A stretch of 64,000 nt of DNA, taken from the NCBI RefSeq assembly GCF_040712315.1, contig NC_134013.1, forward strand, positions 65,193,501 through 65,257,500. Reading direction: 5' to 3'. The position numbers and the translations under genes are program-made. The DNA is from Castanea sativa (taxonomy: Eukaryota > Streptophyta > Magnoliopsida > Fagales > Fagaceae). A model generated the notes under the pieces. That model had not been told where the DNA came from, did not search any database, and saw nothing but the letters and a program-made list of their open reading frames with translations. Below, one piece after another: positions 48,601 to 60,224 of this stretch (position 1 is its first letter; every line of letters starts with the position of its first letter).

Positions 48601-49535
48601 ATATATACATTTCCAACCAAAAATTACTTGTATATATATCTGCTGCATCATGTTTGATGGTGTAAACCCGCATACATATAAACTTACAGATGCATGTGAT
48701 GAGTTTATAAAAATATGATTGGAATAACTTAAATAATATAATATAATAAATGAATATTTGAATTTTCTTTTTTTATTGATGACACTTTAGTTTATACCGT
48801 TGTTAAGAGGGTGTCTGGAGTGAGAGTGGCACGTCTAAGAATGTCTTCAACAAGATGAAGAAGGGGTTTGACATCAACGTCTCGGCCATCTGGAGCATGA
48901 GATCCCAGAATATGACTGACCAGAACACTGTCATCAGACAATGTAAGCATGCTTCGGTCACCTCTGATCAGTTGGTTCATAGCATTAGGTGCCAGCTTAC
49001 TGAGCAGGCTGGATGGCTGCAAAGAACCCAGTGGGTTGGGTTGGTGCCATGTGGCTCCAAGGTTGGTTTGTGGGGTAGGTTGTTGCCAAGCCCCAAGATT
49101 GGTTTGTGGGTTGGATTGCTGCCAAGCACCGAGGTTGGTTTGTGGGTTTGGCTGCTGATAAGGAACAGGGCTGGTTTGTTGGTTGGATGGCTGAAATGAA
49201 ACTTGTTTGGTTTGTGGGTTTGGTTGCTGTACTGCACCATAATTGGTTTGTGGGTTTTGTTGCTGCAATGAACCATAATTGGTTTGTGGGTTTGGTTGCT
49301 GCACTGCACCATAACCATAATTGGTTTGTGGGTTGGGTTGCTGGTATGTACCAGCTGGGTTGCTGGTTTGCTGCAGAGAACCCAAGTTGGAGGTTGGCTG
49401 CAAAGGACCCAATTGTTGGCCAGGTTGCAACAATGGATTAGCTTGTAATAGCACATTGCTAGCTTGGCTTGGTTGCTGGGCAGGAGTGGTGGCATTTGGT
49501 TTCTGCTGAGGACCAGTTACTGCCTTGGTATCCAT
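45693..49535 (-). CDS. SEO: SIEVE ELEMENT OCCLUSION (SEO) protein, seven exons
   Basis: Phloem structural (P-)protein of the SEO/forisome family, which forms filaments in sieve elements and helps plug them after wounding. Exons: 48798-49535, 48414-48521, 47830-48278, 47469-47578, 47144-47286, 46489-46971, 45693-46352. All six introns are GT-AG and the phases join without a stop, giving 896 residues. Visible family features: start of the SEO N-domain at residue 190 (DRSMLTLSDDSVLVSHILGS), ALSYTIDRIACE, LALAAFGLNYGEFWLLAQ (exon 3) and VYWTIRSIVACATQI. The thioredoxin-like centre carries NKPILVVLDPQGRV and MMWIWGSHAFPF (exon 6), and the C-domain has FVYGGDDMEWIRKF and WFFWTRLESM. The Cys-rich end is CPECHHYMEKYTTFLCCHD. 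Family members are usually near 700 residues; the excess is residues 1-189, a Gln/Pro/Asn-rich extension. It looks intact. Which SEO paralogue it is was not determined. Confidence 0.95.
49032..49346 (-). repeat. 36 bp in-frame coding repeat in SEO exon 1
   Basis: Encodes residues 64-168, with seven clear copies of QQPNPQTN(Y/L)GA(W/V) or close variants (one degenerate), mostly 12 residues apart. Copies differ by few bases, which suggests recent or ongoing expansion. Confidence 0.9.
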
Positions 49536-49641
49536 GTTTCAGAAGAAAAAAAACAGCAAAGCAAAAGAAGGTTGGAAACTCTTGGATAAGGGTAAAGGGA
49601 GAGAAGATTGCTTGTGTGTTTGACATCAGTTTTGGCTGGCC

Positions 49642-49649
49642 TTTATATA
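49642..49649 (-). promoter_or_regulatory. TATA box of the SEO gene
   Basis: Minus strand TATATAAA about 107 bases upstream of the ATG at 49535; a start site near 49615 would leave a leader of about 80 bases. No other element could be assigned in 49650-49890. Confidence 0.6.
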
Positions 49650-49893
49650 ACCATGAGAAAAGGAATAAAGCGCAGCTAGCTGCATCAACTTCCTTGCTTC
49701 CATTGCGGTTAAAATTAAACGTTATGTGGAAGTTTTAGCTTCTGTGGTCCCAAGTTGTCGCACCTTCATTTATCTTGATCCTGAATTAGCAACATTAAAA
49801 AAGTAGGAACCAAATCTGGATCCAGACCATTTTGGGTTCAGGACCATTTTACCATGGGCCTAACACTATTTTACACTTGATTATTACTCAGTA

Positions 49894-49895
<2 letters not shown>

Positions 49896-49952
<57 letters not shown>
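49896..49952. repeat. (TA)n microsatellite
   Basis: About 28 TA units upstream of the SEO promoter. Confidence 0.95.
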
Positions 49953-49956
<4 letters not shown>

Positions 49957-50754
49957 ACAAAAAAAAAAAATTTGGAAATTGAAGATAAAATATATATATA
50001 TTAGGAGTGACAAAATCCGAAACCACCTACAAACTTGATACAATGCAAAGTTAGCAAATTATGAGCTAAGCTTTAATGGGTTCATGTTGTGTTAGAATTG
50101 ACATGACTAATCCATTTAATGAACATGTTGTGCTCTTATCTAACTCACAAAATTCATTTTTCTCATTTAACTAAATTTCATTTAACTAATATAACCTTCA
50201 AAACCCTAAGTATATAAATTCATTTTCTTTCCTGTTGCATTCTCTCAAACCTCTTGGCCGCCTCTCAATCTCAGTCCTCAATCTCATCTCACCTCACTCA
50301 CCTCACCTTATTTTCTTAGTTATCATCACCCTTTTATCACTGCAGTGTGAAGCTACCACTACCTCCATCATTTACTTCTCTCTATCACTCAAAATTCTAG
50401 TCACTATTGTCCTTTACTCTCATTTTTTAACTCGTTGCACCATCACATCATCAATGTCGTCCTTTACTTTTACCTTTATCTATTTTCTTTAAATTGATTG
50501 CTAGGATATGACATTAGCCATTAAAGTTTATTTTGCTTGACATATTATGACTAATTATTTGTATATTAAAATATGATTTAATTTTGAATGATTATTTATA
50601 ATACCTATACTCTATTAATTTTGAATCTTATATTAAAAAATCTTTCTTTTTTTATAGTTCAAATCAATTGAATTAATACTAAAATTTGTGTTTTTTTTTT
50701 TTTGGACTTCGATAAAATCTGATAAACCGCTTGACATGATTAACCCATTTAATA
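49953..50754. other. Intergenic, no gene recognised
   Basis: A/T-rich. The phrases 'ttgacatgattaacccatttaatag' and 'cgacttaaaattaagaaaatctaacccgtttaata' on both sides of the SINE resemble an old dispersed repeat containing 'acccgttt'. An 85-codon stretch at 50235-50492 has no recognisable domain. Confidence 0.4.
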
Positions 50755-50764
50755 GATAGGTCGA

Positions 50765-50917
50765 GTTTTTTTTTTATACAAAATAGAATTTCTACTCTAG
50801 CCTAATCTAAGTGTATATGTGTGTGAAGTTCCCTCTTAGAGACTTGAACCCCGGCCCATACCCCCAACAAGCATTTATACTTGTAGAGTGACTACTGCAC
50901 CAAGGGTATGCAGTGGT
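50765..50917 (-). mobile_element. tRNA-derived SINE, 153 bp
   Basis: Minus strand begins with an A-box-like TGGTGCAGTAG (50894-50904) and a B box GGTTCAAGTCT (50844-50854), and ends in an A/T tail (T run at 50766-50775 on the plus strand). Perfect 10 bp target duplications GATAGGTCGA flank it (50755-50764 and 50918-50927). Transcription would be by RNA polymerase III; movement depends on a LINE. Confidence 0.88.
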
Positions 50918-50927
50918 GATAGGTCGA

Positions 50928-51890
50928 CTTAAAATTAAGAAAATCTAACCCGTTTAATAAATATATCGAATTAATGTTAAATCATAGAAACAAGTACTCA
51001 TGAATTGATACAACACGAATCCGACATATATTTTGTTTAGGGAATGGAATGTTTTAATCAACGCCAACCAATAATTAATGGTAAAATTGTTGGACATTCC
51101 TGGGTCAAGATAAGACACAGGTTCGGACCTTAGGATTTGTTAAAAGTGGGTCAGTTTTGACCCATTTTCCTTGTCTTTGTAATTTAAAAGCATGGCATGC
51201 ATCATGTGGTATCTAAAGCAAGATAGAATATACAGCATAACTATTTTTGAAAATGATCTTGGCCGTTAATTGTGACCAATGAGAAACGTATAAAGTGTTT
51301 CTGTCACCTGTGGTCAGCTTCCTTGCTTGATTCTCTTTCCTTTTTTTTTTTTTTTTTTTTACTTGTAATGATAGTTGAGAAGTTTTGTCCATTAAACACA
51401 ACGTGAAAAGGACAAAAGTAAGATTTGATTCTTTGCTTTTGTCTTTTGCGTGAATAAATTAGAGATTTACTTAAACGTTAAAGTAAGATTATATTAACAA
51501 CCAAATTTACCTTTTTAATTAACAACTAGACCCCAGCTAGCATTTTGAACATCCAAAAGGGACTGTCATACCAAAATAATATGCTTTTTGGTCATACCTA
51601 AACATGGAGTTCGAAACTGCTTTGAATAACATCCTCTTTAATCTTTATTATCAAAAATAACATCCTCGTTAAACTTTCATGCTTCAAAGGGTCTAAGAAC
51701 AAGATCACATCAATTTCAAATAAAATAGAGAAAATTTATTTTATGCTTAAGAATTTTATTTTTTGAATCTAAAGTGCCACATCTTTTAAAATTTTAATTA
51801 ATGCAACACTAAATATACATTTAGATCTGTAAAATTAATCTGAATTATGAAATAGTGCTGTTTCCAATTTTAAAACCCATTTTTACATTC
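50928..51890. other. Intergenic, no gene recognised
   Basis: A/T-rich, with a T run at 51343-51360. Nothing coding is recognisable. Confidence 0.4.
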
Positions 51891-52340
51891 CTCCTTGGGC
51901 AACAAGATGGATCCACCATTGCGGTTTTGTTGGTCATATTAGACCAAACTATTTTAAGCTTAGGTCTCAACCAACATCCCTCTCTAGACCTCCACGTAGG
52001 AGGCAAAGTAGTTCTAAGACTACTTATTTTGCCACTATTGTGGTGTTACTAGACACACTCATCCAAATTGTTTTAAATTAAAATTTAAGTGTTTTGTGTC
52101 CAAGGCATAAGAACCTGATCCATTTCTTGGAAAGCTATTAAAAGCCTTGAGTGTTTTTACTACATTCCCTCCTCAAATTATCCATAGATGTTCTAAAATC
52201 AACGCCTTCCCACCCGCCCAAGACTTGTGATGTGTGAGTAAGGAAGGACTCCAAGAATTGGGTGTCATTCTTCCTATACTCTGCTTCAATACTTCCTATG
52301 TTGTGTCTGGCATTTCCTCTTTGACGACTCTTGCTACATT
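51891..52340 (+). pseudogene. gag zinc-knuckle relic of a family B-like element
   Basis: Two knuckles in one frame. The first is damaged (HHCGFVGHIRPNY, first and last Cys lost). The second is intact, CHYCGVTRHTHPNC, followed by FKLKFK. Closest match in the window is the gag end at 53960-54150. No LTR or start is attached. The element 52410-59302 inserted just to the right, and the sequence after its right end (59303-59570) looks like the continuation of this relic's 3' non-coding part. Confidence 0.7.
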
Positions 52341-52409
52341 TCATTTTTCATTATTTATTCCAAGAGTAAATGTAAATTATTGCATGTAGTGCATTTCACA
52401 ATTTCTATT

Positions 52410-53371
52410 TGTTAGATTCTATGACCTTAGGAACTAATGTATTAGAACTTCATTGTGTATTGTGTTGGCAAACCATGATCAATGTGTATTGTGTTGGCAA
52501 ACCATGATCAAAACATTTAGTCTAAGTTTAGACTTGCTCAAAGTTTGGTTTAATGTAAGTTTGAAATTGAGTAATTGCAGAAAATTATTGTTCTATTTCT
52601 GCAAGGCTTGATCGATCGAAGAATAGACATCGATCGATCAAGAATCGTGGATTAGGAATTTTCCAGCAGAATTTTAAGTCGATCCAAACAGCAATTCAAG
52701 CCCATTAAGGATTAAGGTTTTAGATCTACTTCTTCTAGTATATAAAGGAAACCCTATGCATGTTTTTAAAAGACTTTTAAAAAAGAGAGAAGAGTGTGCC
52801 TCTTTTGTAAATTTAGGGTTTTGTATTCAAAAACTCTCAAAATCTTTTGGTTGCTCTTTATGCTGTGTGTGTGAATCTTTTGTGAGATCTAAATGTGTTT
52901 GCATTCACATACACTTAGGGTTATCAAGATCTAAATTGATGTCAAGAGCTTGGTGATCAATTCAATTGCAGATTCAAGAGCTTAAAGATATACAAGCGGG
53001 AGTGCTTGCGCTTGCTGGGAATCCAAGAAGGAAGTAGTTTGTGGACTCGGAGCTATCACGTGATCGTGGTAGTAAGTTTCCTACTTGAGCTAGTAATAGG
53101 ATATTAGTGGTCTAAGTCGCTATTGTGTAAACTTCAATTCTTTCATAGTGGATTCAGTTTACCTTAAGGATAGTTAGATTAAATCCTCCCCAAGTTTTTT
53201 ACCAGTTTGTTTTTCCTGGGTTATCATATTGTTGTGTTCTTTATTTTCCATACTTTACATTGATATGATTTATATGTGTTAACCTAGATCTGCATAATTT
53301 ACCTAAATTAATCACTTGACTAAATAACTAGGTTAATCTAGTTGTATTTTAAGAGGTCTAAAAACTTTACA
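52410..53371 (+). repeat. 5' LTR, family B
   Basis: 962 bp, TGTTAGATTCTATGACC ... AAAAACTTTACA. A 30-base segment ('aatgtgtattgtgttggcaaaccatgatc') is duplicated in tandem near 52450-52510; the 3' LTR has it once. Contains 'tcgatcgatc' stretches at 52610-52640. Confidence 0.93.
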
Positions 53372-53373
53372 AG

Positions 53374-53386
53374 TGGTATCAAAGCA
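53374..53386 (+). other. Primer binding site, initiator Met tRNA
   Basis: TGGTATCAAAGCA, one mismatch to the usual TGGTATCAGAGC core, two bases after the LTR. Confidence 0.85.
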
Positions 53387-53444
53387 GGTTAGCTCTAGTG
53401 TTTAGATCTTTTGATTTAAGAGTTGATCCTTGATCCCTGTTATC

Positions 53445-54044
53445 ATGAATAATTTTAAGTGTCTTACTGTTTTTTATTGTGATGATTTGAATAAAAAGGA
53501 CACTGTTGTTTCTGTTAATCTTATTGATGCCTGTGAAACTCTCCGTAAGGAATTATTGAAATCTATGAAAATTGCTAAGAAATTCAAGGAATAGTTAAAA
53601 TTGGCTAATCTTGAAAAAGAGGAATTGATTGTTAGATTAGATGAATCTAATAAAAAGAATGAATTTTTGAGAAATCAAATTTCCTCTCGAGATGAAAAGA
53701 TGAAAAGCTTGGAACAAGAGTTAGTTGAATCTAAAACTAAAATTGAAAATTTGACTAGTACCAAGCCTGCTGTTGATAACAGAAATGTTTCTGTTTCTCT
53801 TAAGCCTAAAACTGAAAAAGTTTATATTCCTCCTTTCAAGAGCAATAATAAAGAAAATGCTTATGTTGCTAGGCTAGACAAAGGTAAAAGTTCTGATATA
53901 GACGCTAAAGTTTCAAAACCTATGTCTAAACCTACTATTAGAGAGCATAATAAATCTGTTTTTGTGCCTACCTGTCACCTTTGTGGTGTTGTTGGTCATA
54001 TTAGACCAAATTGTTTTTTGTTGAGGCAAAAATCAAAAACCTGA
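53445..54044 (+). pseudogene. Short gag of the family B element
   Basis: ATG 53445, 71 bases past the LTR. 199 codons with one in-frame TAG at codon 50 (53592). The N-terminal UBN2-type domain is missing. What is present is a Lys/Glu-rich coiled coil (about residues 20-105), a Lys/Ser linker and a zinc knuckle CHLCGVVGHIRPNC near 53973. After a one-base frameshift a second knuckle CHFCGVSSHIRHNC follows (54100-54141), in a frame that runs to about 54300. This matches the C-terminal half of the gag at 36640-38541. It could still bind RNA and other Gag through the coiled coil if the stop were absent (inference). Confidence 0.82.
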
Positions 54045-54300
54045 GACTAGATTTGCTGTTAGGAATACTGATGTTCCTAAATTTGTTCTTGTTTGTCACT
54101 TTTGTGGTGTCTCCAGTCACATTCGTCATAATTGTCATAAATTGAAATTTAAAAATTCTGTATTTCAATCTAGGATATCTGAAGATATTTCTCCTGCCAT
54201 AAGTCCAAATAAATTGTTTCATATTATTTTGAAAAATTTGAGCTTGTTGGCTTGTGAAATGAATTTAAGGATTTCAGTCTTTCTCAAAAGATTGATGTAA

Positions 54301-56990
54301 TGTCTCAAATACACTATGTTTCACATGGATTTTCACCTACAAAGCCAAAGACTCGTGCTATATGAGTGAGAAAAGATTCTCTAAGGTGAGTGTTGTTTAC
54401 TTGTCCTTAATTTAATTCTTTCAATTAATTGTGGACAAGTTTTTTTTTAGTTTTTGGTTGTTTTATTTTCTTAGTTTGTTTTGATTATTCAAAAATCCAA
54501 AAACATTGAAAATTTTCAAAAAGACAAAAATATTTTATTTTGAGTCTTGTTTTATTTTTCTTGAGAATTAAATAAATTATGATATCTCTCTCTTGATTTA
54601 GAACATACTTGACATTGTGGAGAAACTTGAATAGCATGTGTTATATAAGTGCTAAGCTATTTTTGATTTTGTGTGAGTATGTACTAGCCAGTATATGTAC
54701 TCAAGGGTTAATTAAGAAATTGATATTTCTTGTTTGTGTACCCTCTATAGCTTAGTTAAATACTTTCACGCATTGTTTTTTGCATTTTATTCATTTAGCA
54801 TAATGTGTGCATTTTTGTTTTTGGTCATAAAATTTGCTTTAAACCAAAAAGATTGTTATTTGTTTTGCATTATTTTTCTTGGATTTGAAATCAAGGTTGG
54901 CCATATTATCTTTACATAACTTGTTTAGGTACTTTGTTTAGCTTGGATGAACTTATTTTATTGCACTTTACTAGTTTGAACTTTGTAGTGCATGTTGTGT
55001 GAGAGTTGTTTATAATTTTTAATCACATGATCTTAATCTTGAAGTCACATGCCTTTGATTGTCGGACTTGATCTTAATGAGAAAGGCATAAATAACCATC
55101 TCACCACTGTTTACTAGCCAATCATGAACACCTTAGTGCATATCTTAAAATTTTGTGCTCGAAAAAATGTAGCACAAGCACAAAAAGAATATAAGGTGTA
55201 GCCTTGGTTTAAATATTAAAATTGGTGTGTGCATTATCTTGGCTATTTTAATAAATTTCAAATCAAATAAAATTGGTGTGTACATTATGAGACAAATTTA
55301 ATAAACTTACATAATTGCAAACTTTTATATTAGGAGATGTGGGAGTTATATGATGTAACTCTTTAAGGGATAGTCTCTTTCAAATTTATGTGATGAATTT
55401 TGTAGAAATTGTGATTGATTACTATCTACTTATCACCTCACATGTATCTCAAGCTCTTACTAGTTGCACACACTTCACAAGTTACTCTTTGCTAAACTTG
55501 GTATATGTTATTATGTGTGATCTTAGTATGGCCATCCAAGATTGAAAGAACCTTGATTTTAATGCAAAATGTGTTTAATGTTTGAGTTTTTGAGGACAAA
55601 TTGTTTGAAAAACTTTTTTTGAAAAATCTGGGTTCAATACAAGTGTTTTTGAAAAACTTTTCATCTCATATTCATGCATTTCATTCATGAAATATTGTGT
55701 TTTGAGGAGTTTTTGCATAAAATTACGTTGTTTTTCAAAAATTTAAATTTTTCAGATTTTCGATCGGTCAAGAAATATCAATCGAAGCTATTTCTCGACC
55801 GATCAAAAATGCGTTAAAATTTTATTTGAATTTGCTTGGCTCGATTGGTATTCAATCAATGCTCAACCAATCGAAACTGAAAATTTTTAGTTTTTAGATT
55901 TTTGACCAAAATTTTTTTCATGCATCATTGGTGTTTAGGATTCACATGCATTGCATTCTTTTTTGTATTCATCTTGCAGTTTTGCAGTCAGATCTCTCAT
56001 TGTTTTCACACATAGCATGCATACACTTTACTAAATTGGGTACTCAACTTGATTTAAAAATTGATTGGTTAATTTTTGAGTCATTTGTACATTTTAGTAT
56101 ATGCTATTTTTTTTATGTGTGAACTGCAGAAAATATTTTTCTTAAGATATATGATGGATAATCAATGTGCAAATATTTTCTCTACTCATGCAATTGTTTA
56201 TGGGTCACATAGTGTTAAGTTTGCATATATTGAAAGAGATAATATTTTTTTCTTCAAGTGAATCCTCATTTTTTTAGTTTAGTTTGTGTCTTTTTATTTA
56301 TCCCCACCTCTTAATTTTTCCTCTAAATTGTTTTTTTTTTCCCAAAACTTGTTTTGTTTTTCCTATTTTTATAGGGGAAGAAAAGTTTTTTTACCTTTGT
56401 TGTTCTTAGAGGGAGTTGTTGCTCTTCATAGGGGGAGTTGCCTCTATTCTCTATAGAGCTGGATTCATTTGTTTCATAGGGGGAGTTGCCTCTATTCTCT
56501 ATAGAGCTGGATTCATTTGTTTCCTTAATTCTCTATTTTCTCTTGACTTTTGTTGCGTATGTTTTCTGTTTACTCTTTGATTGAGTTGTCTTTGTCAATA
56601 CGTGACAAAAAAGTGGAATTTTAGATGAAATGTGGGAATATGTGTGGAAAATACAAGTATGCTTTGTTTAGGGGGAATTGAAATTGTTTTTGAAAGGGGG
56701 AGAAAATATATTTTTTTTTTTTTTATCTAACTTAGGGAAAGAGTTAGTTTGCTTATTTGTTGATTTACTGTTTCTATCTTTTTCTTTCCACACATGCGTT
56801 TATGTGTTTGTTAAGTGTTACAGGAATATACAAGTTGATTCAGTCATGCTGTTGTCTACACTTGCAACTGATAGATAATAGTTAGGTTGAATTTGTTTTT
56901 GTTGAGCAATTGTAATGTAATGGGCTATTTTTGTAACTTTGAGAATTTTGTTTATTTTGTGTTTTGTCACGGATTGCCAAAGAGAGAGAT
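54301..56990 (+). repeat. Non-coding block of the family B element
   Basis: Contains GGCATAAATAACCATCTCAC within 55079-55128 and the 'gtgggagttatatgatgta' motif at 55340, as in the SIRE-type elements. A 57-base segment with 'agggggagttgcctctattc' is tandemly duplicated at 56428-56530. Polypurine-like CCAAAGAGAGAGAT ends at 56990, directly at the 3' LTR. Confidence 0.75.
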
Positions 56991-59302
56991 TGTTAGGTTC
57001 TAAGACCTTAGGATCTAATGTATTAGAATTTCAATGCGTATTGTGTTGGCAAACCATGATCAAAATATTTAGTCTAGGTTTAAACTTGCTCAAAGTTTGG
57101 TTTAATGTAAGTTTGGAATCAAGTAATTGCAGAAATTTACTGTTCTATTTCTGCAAGACTTGATCGATCGAGAATCGTGGATCAGGAATTTTCTACAGAA
57201 TTTTAAGTCGGCCCAAACAACAGTTCAAGCCCATTAAGGATTAGGGTTTCAAATTTACTTCTTTTAGTATATAAAGGAAACCCTAAGCACGTTTTTAAAA
57301 GACTTTTAAAAAAGAGAGAAGAGTGTGCCTCTTTTGTAGATTTAGGGTTTTGTACCCAAAAGCTCTCTAAGTCTTTTGATTTCTCTTTATGCTCTGTGTG
57401 TGAATATTTTATGAGATCTAGAGGTGTTTGCCTTCACATACACTTAGAGTTATCAAGATCTAGATTGATGTCAAGAACTTGGTGATCAATTCAGTTGCAA
57501 ATTCAAGAGCTTAAAGATATACAAGCGGGAGTGTTTGTGCTTGCTGGGAATCCAAGAAGGAAGTAGTCCGTGAAGTTGAAGCTGTCACATGGTCGTAGTA
57601 GTAAATTTTCTACTCGAGGCAGAAATAGGATGTTAGTGGTCTAAGTTGCTATTATGTAAACTTCAATTCTTTCATAATGGATTCAATTTACCTTGAGGAT
57701 AGTTAGGTTAAATCTGTTAGGATTAGTGCTCTTAAATCCTATTGTATGATGCTATATATGATATTACTTATAACATTATGTATGACTTAATGTTGTGTTT
57801 AATATAGTTGTTTTGCTATTATCTAAAAATAAATGTAACATGAATATTGGGACATTATCATATAGTTTATGAGATACATTATATGTAATTTATGTGATTT
57901 AGTCACAGAAAATATAAATCACAAGTTTCTTATAAACTCGAAGTGTAGTTCGTAGTCGGTGATGAAATTGGGCATTTCATCTACGAAGACTATAACATAT
58001 CAACTAAGATGATTTATCTTGATTATGGAGATGGAGATATCTAGTTGGTATGTTGATATGTTTTAAGAGTTAAAACATATTGAACTGGACTGCTGTGAGA
58101 TTTATTATTCTTCCAATGACTGTCAAATGAATAATAAACTTACGACATGTATTTACATGAACTCTTAATCTTGAGAGAATAATAGACTTAATCATAAGAT
58201 GTAGGTTACTTTGATATATCAAGAGAGAGATCTAGAGTTACGGTCAAAATCTCAGTATGTTGGGCAACCACATTTAATGTTGATGAACATATATTCTCAA
58301 GATGGAATTCATAGTCTTTTAACGGAGATATAAAATATTCCCTTGAGATAAGTTTAATGGGTTTGTTATTCAAAATGTTAGGCCTAACTACTCTAGTAAA
58401 TTGTTGCTAGAGTATATATTTATGAAATTGAATTTTATAAATATATGATAAATAACTTAAAGGATTAAACCGGGTACTCAAGGATAAGATGTAGTAATTT
58501 ACAAAGTGGCAGTCTACATCCATTACTTTGTGTTATTACGAATATTTTATGAAGGGGTTGCATGTACAATAAAGTCTTGAGATATAATTTATAAATAAGG
58601 CCTAGAGTGCAACTATATTTATGTAGTGGTATTAAATATAGTTAATGGTAACTTTGAATTTGTCAAGAATTGACAGAAAAGCCCAAGGCCCATTGGAGCT
58701 AGTGTCTTATTGGTCCCTTTTGGTCCCATTCCAAGCCATACACTTAAGCCCAATTAGAAAGGCCCAAAAGGCTAGCCCAATTAGATAATCAGTTATAAGG
58801 AAAGAAACTTACAGAATTTTCTGAAGAGAGTTTTTTGTAAGAACACAATTGTAAAAAGGTGTGTAGTAAGTATTAGACATTTTGACATTCTCCTTTTGGA
58901 ATTGATTGAGAGACCACACATCTTGGGCGTTAGTGGAATTGGACTGAAAATTGAAAGTGTTCCCAAATGATTTTAATCTTCAGTTTTGAAATTCACCGCT
59001 CCAAAGTACACTCTCTTATTTTTGAATTCTAAAACTTACATAGTGCATGTTAACAATTATGAATGAAGTAGATCCGTTTATTTTCCGCTGCGTAATTGCA
59101 TATTTCCATCAAAATCCTCCCCAGGTTTTTTACCGATTTGGTTTTCCTGGGTTATCATATTTTTGTGTTCTTTATTTTCCGCACTTTACAATGATATGAT
59201 TTATATGTGTTAACCTAGATCTGCATAATTTGCCTACGTTAATCACTTGGCTAAATAACTAGGTTAATCTGGTTATGTTTTAAGGGGTCTAAAAACTTTA
59301 CA
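56991..59302 (+). repeat. 3' LTR, family B, split by a solo LTR
   Basis: 56991-57714 and 59117-59302 together match the 5' LTR at 52410-53371. The 1397 bp between, plus a 5 bp duplication, are the inserted solo LTR. Confidence 0.93.
57715..59111 (+). mobile_element. Solo LTR of copia family D
   Basis: 1397 bp, TGTTAGGATTAGTGCTC ... CATATTTCCATCA, with perfect 5 bp duplications AAATC (57710-57714, 59112-59116). Matches the LTR at 27404-28826 (other strand) end to end. The host sequence 'gttaggttaaatc|ctccccagg' rejoins as in the intact 5' LTR at 53170. Confidence 0.95.
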
Positions 59303-60183
59303 CTATTCACTCCAATCTTGCGTGTGTTTTTGTTTATAAAAAGAACATAGAAAATTCAAAAAAATGAAAATTCCAAAATGAGTACTGTTTTTTTAGAAGC
59401 ATATAAACTTGTCTGGCCATAGTACAATAAGTCTATGTTAGTGTGCACATTATTGCTTAGACTAGCATTTGTATGCACTTATCACAATCTGGTTTGTATG
59501 TGACTGATCAAGTCATCCACTAGAAACTCTTGAGGGAGAGGATTATCTCACACACACACACTATTATATGTAAGTAGCCACAAATCCACGCGATGCGTGG
59601 AAATATAAATATCATGTAATAAAGTATAATATATAAAAAGTAACATTTGCTTGAAGTATTGTCTTTTGTTTAAAAGAATTCTACAAATATTTTTTTTATC
59701 CTTTTATCTCTACAAATATACTACATTTTTACTATTTTAACTTCTGTTGTAGTATATTATATTTGCCTAATATGCAACTAATTTTTATAAGTTTCAAATT
59801 TATTATTCAAATTTGTTATCTTTTAAGAAATAAGAAAATTATCATAATAATAAAAAATTATCACAAAATTACAATGTTATCTTAGCCAAAATTAAAATGA
59901 AACTAAAAGAATAAAAATTAGACTTTATAATAATTTATTACTCAAAAAATTGGTAGGCATATTCAAATTCCTATTTTTTATAAAAAAAAAACTAAATATT
60001 AACTCAAACCAAAATTTAACTAAAGCTATAAAAGGGAAAGAGAAGACTTACTAATGGGAAATTAAATTTTTTTTTTTAAAAAAAACACACAATACCAAAA
60101 CACAAAATAAAAAAGAAAAGGAAAAAGAACCATTAACCTTAATTAGAGTTATAAGAAATAACAAAAATCTACCAAAAGAAAGT

Positions 60184-60188
<5 letters not shown>

Positions 60189-60221
<33 letters not shown>
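60189..60221. repeat. (GA)n microsatellite, first unit
   Basis: About 16 GA units. Confidence 0.9.

Positions 60222-60224
<3 letters not shown>

Larger units (their letters stand above)
52410..59302 (+). mobile_element. Pol-less copia element, family B, with nested solo LTR
   Basis: 5' LTR 52410-53371; 3' LTR from 56991 to 59302, split by a solo LTR. Perfect 5 bp target duplications CTATT (52405-52409 and 59303-59307). Primer binding site 53374-53386. The internal region holds a shortened gag (53445-54044 plus a shifted tail), then 2.7 kb non-coding. It has no protease, integrase, RT or RNase H. Shares the GGCATAAATAACCATCTCAC block (55084 onward) with the SIRE-type elements despite different LTRs. 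Confidence 0.93.

Noticed and set aside
50235..50492. 85-codon ORF with a hydrophobic stretch
   Set aside because: No recognisable family, inside old repeat-like DNA, no splice or promoter context.
50840..50905. A tRNA gene (GGTTCAAGTCT box)
   Set aside because: No cloverleaf; the boxes, tail and 10 bp duplications identify a SINE.
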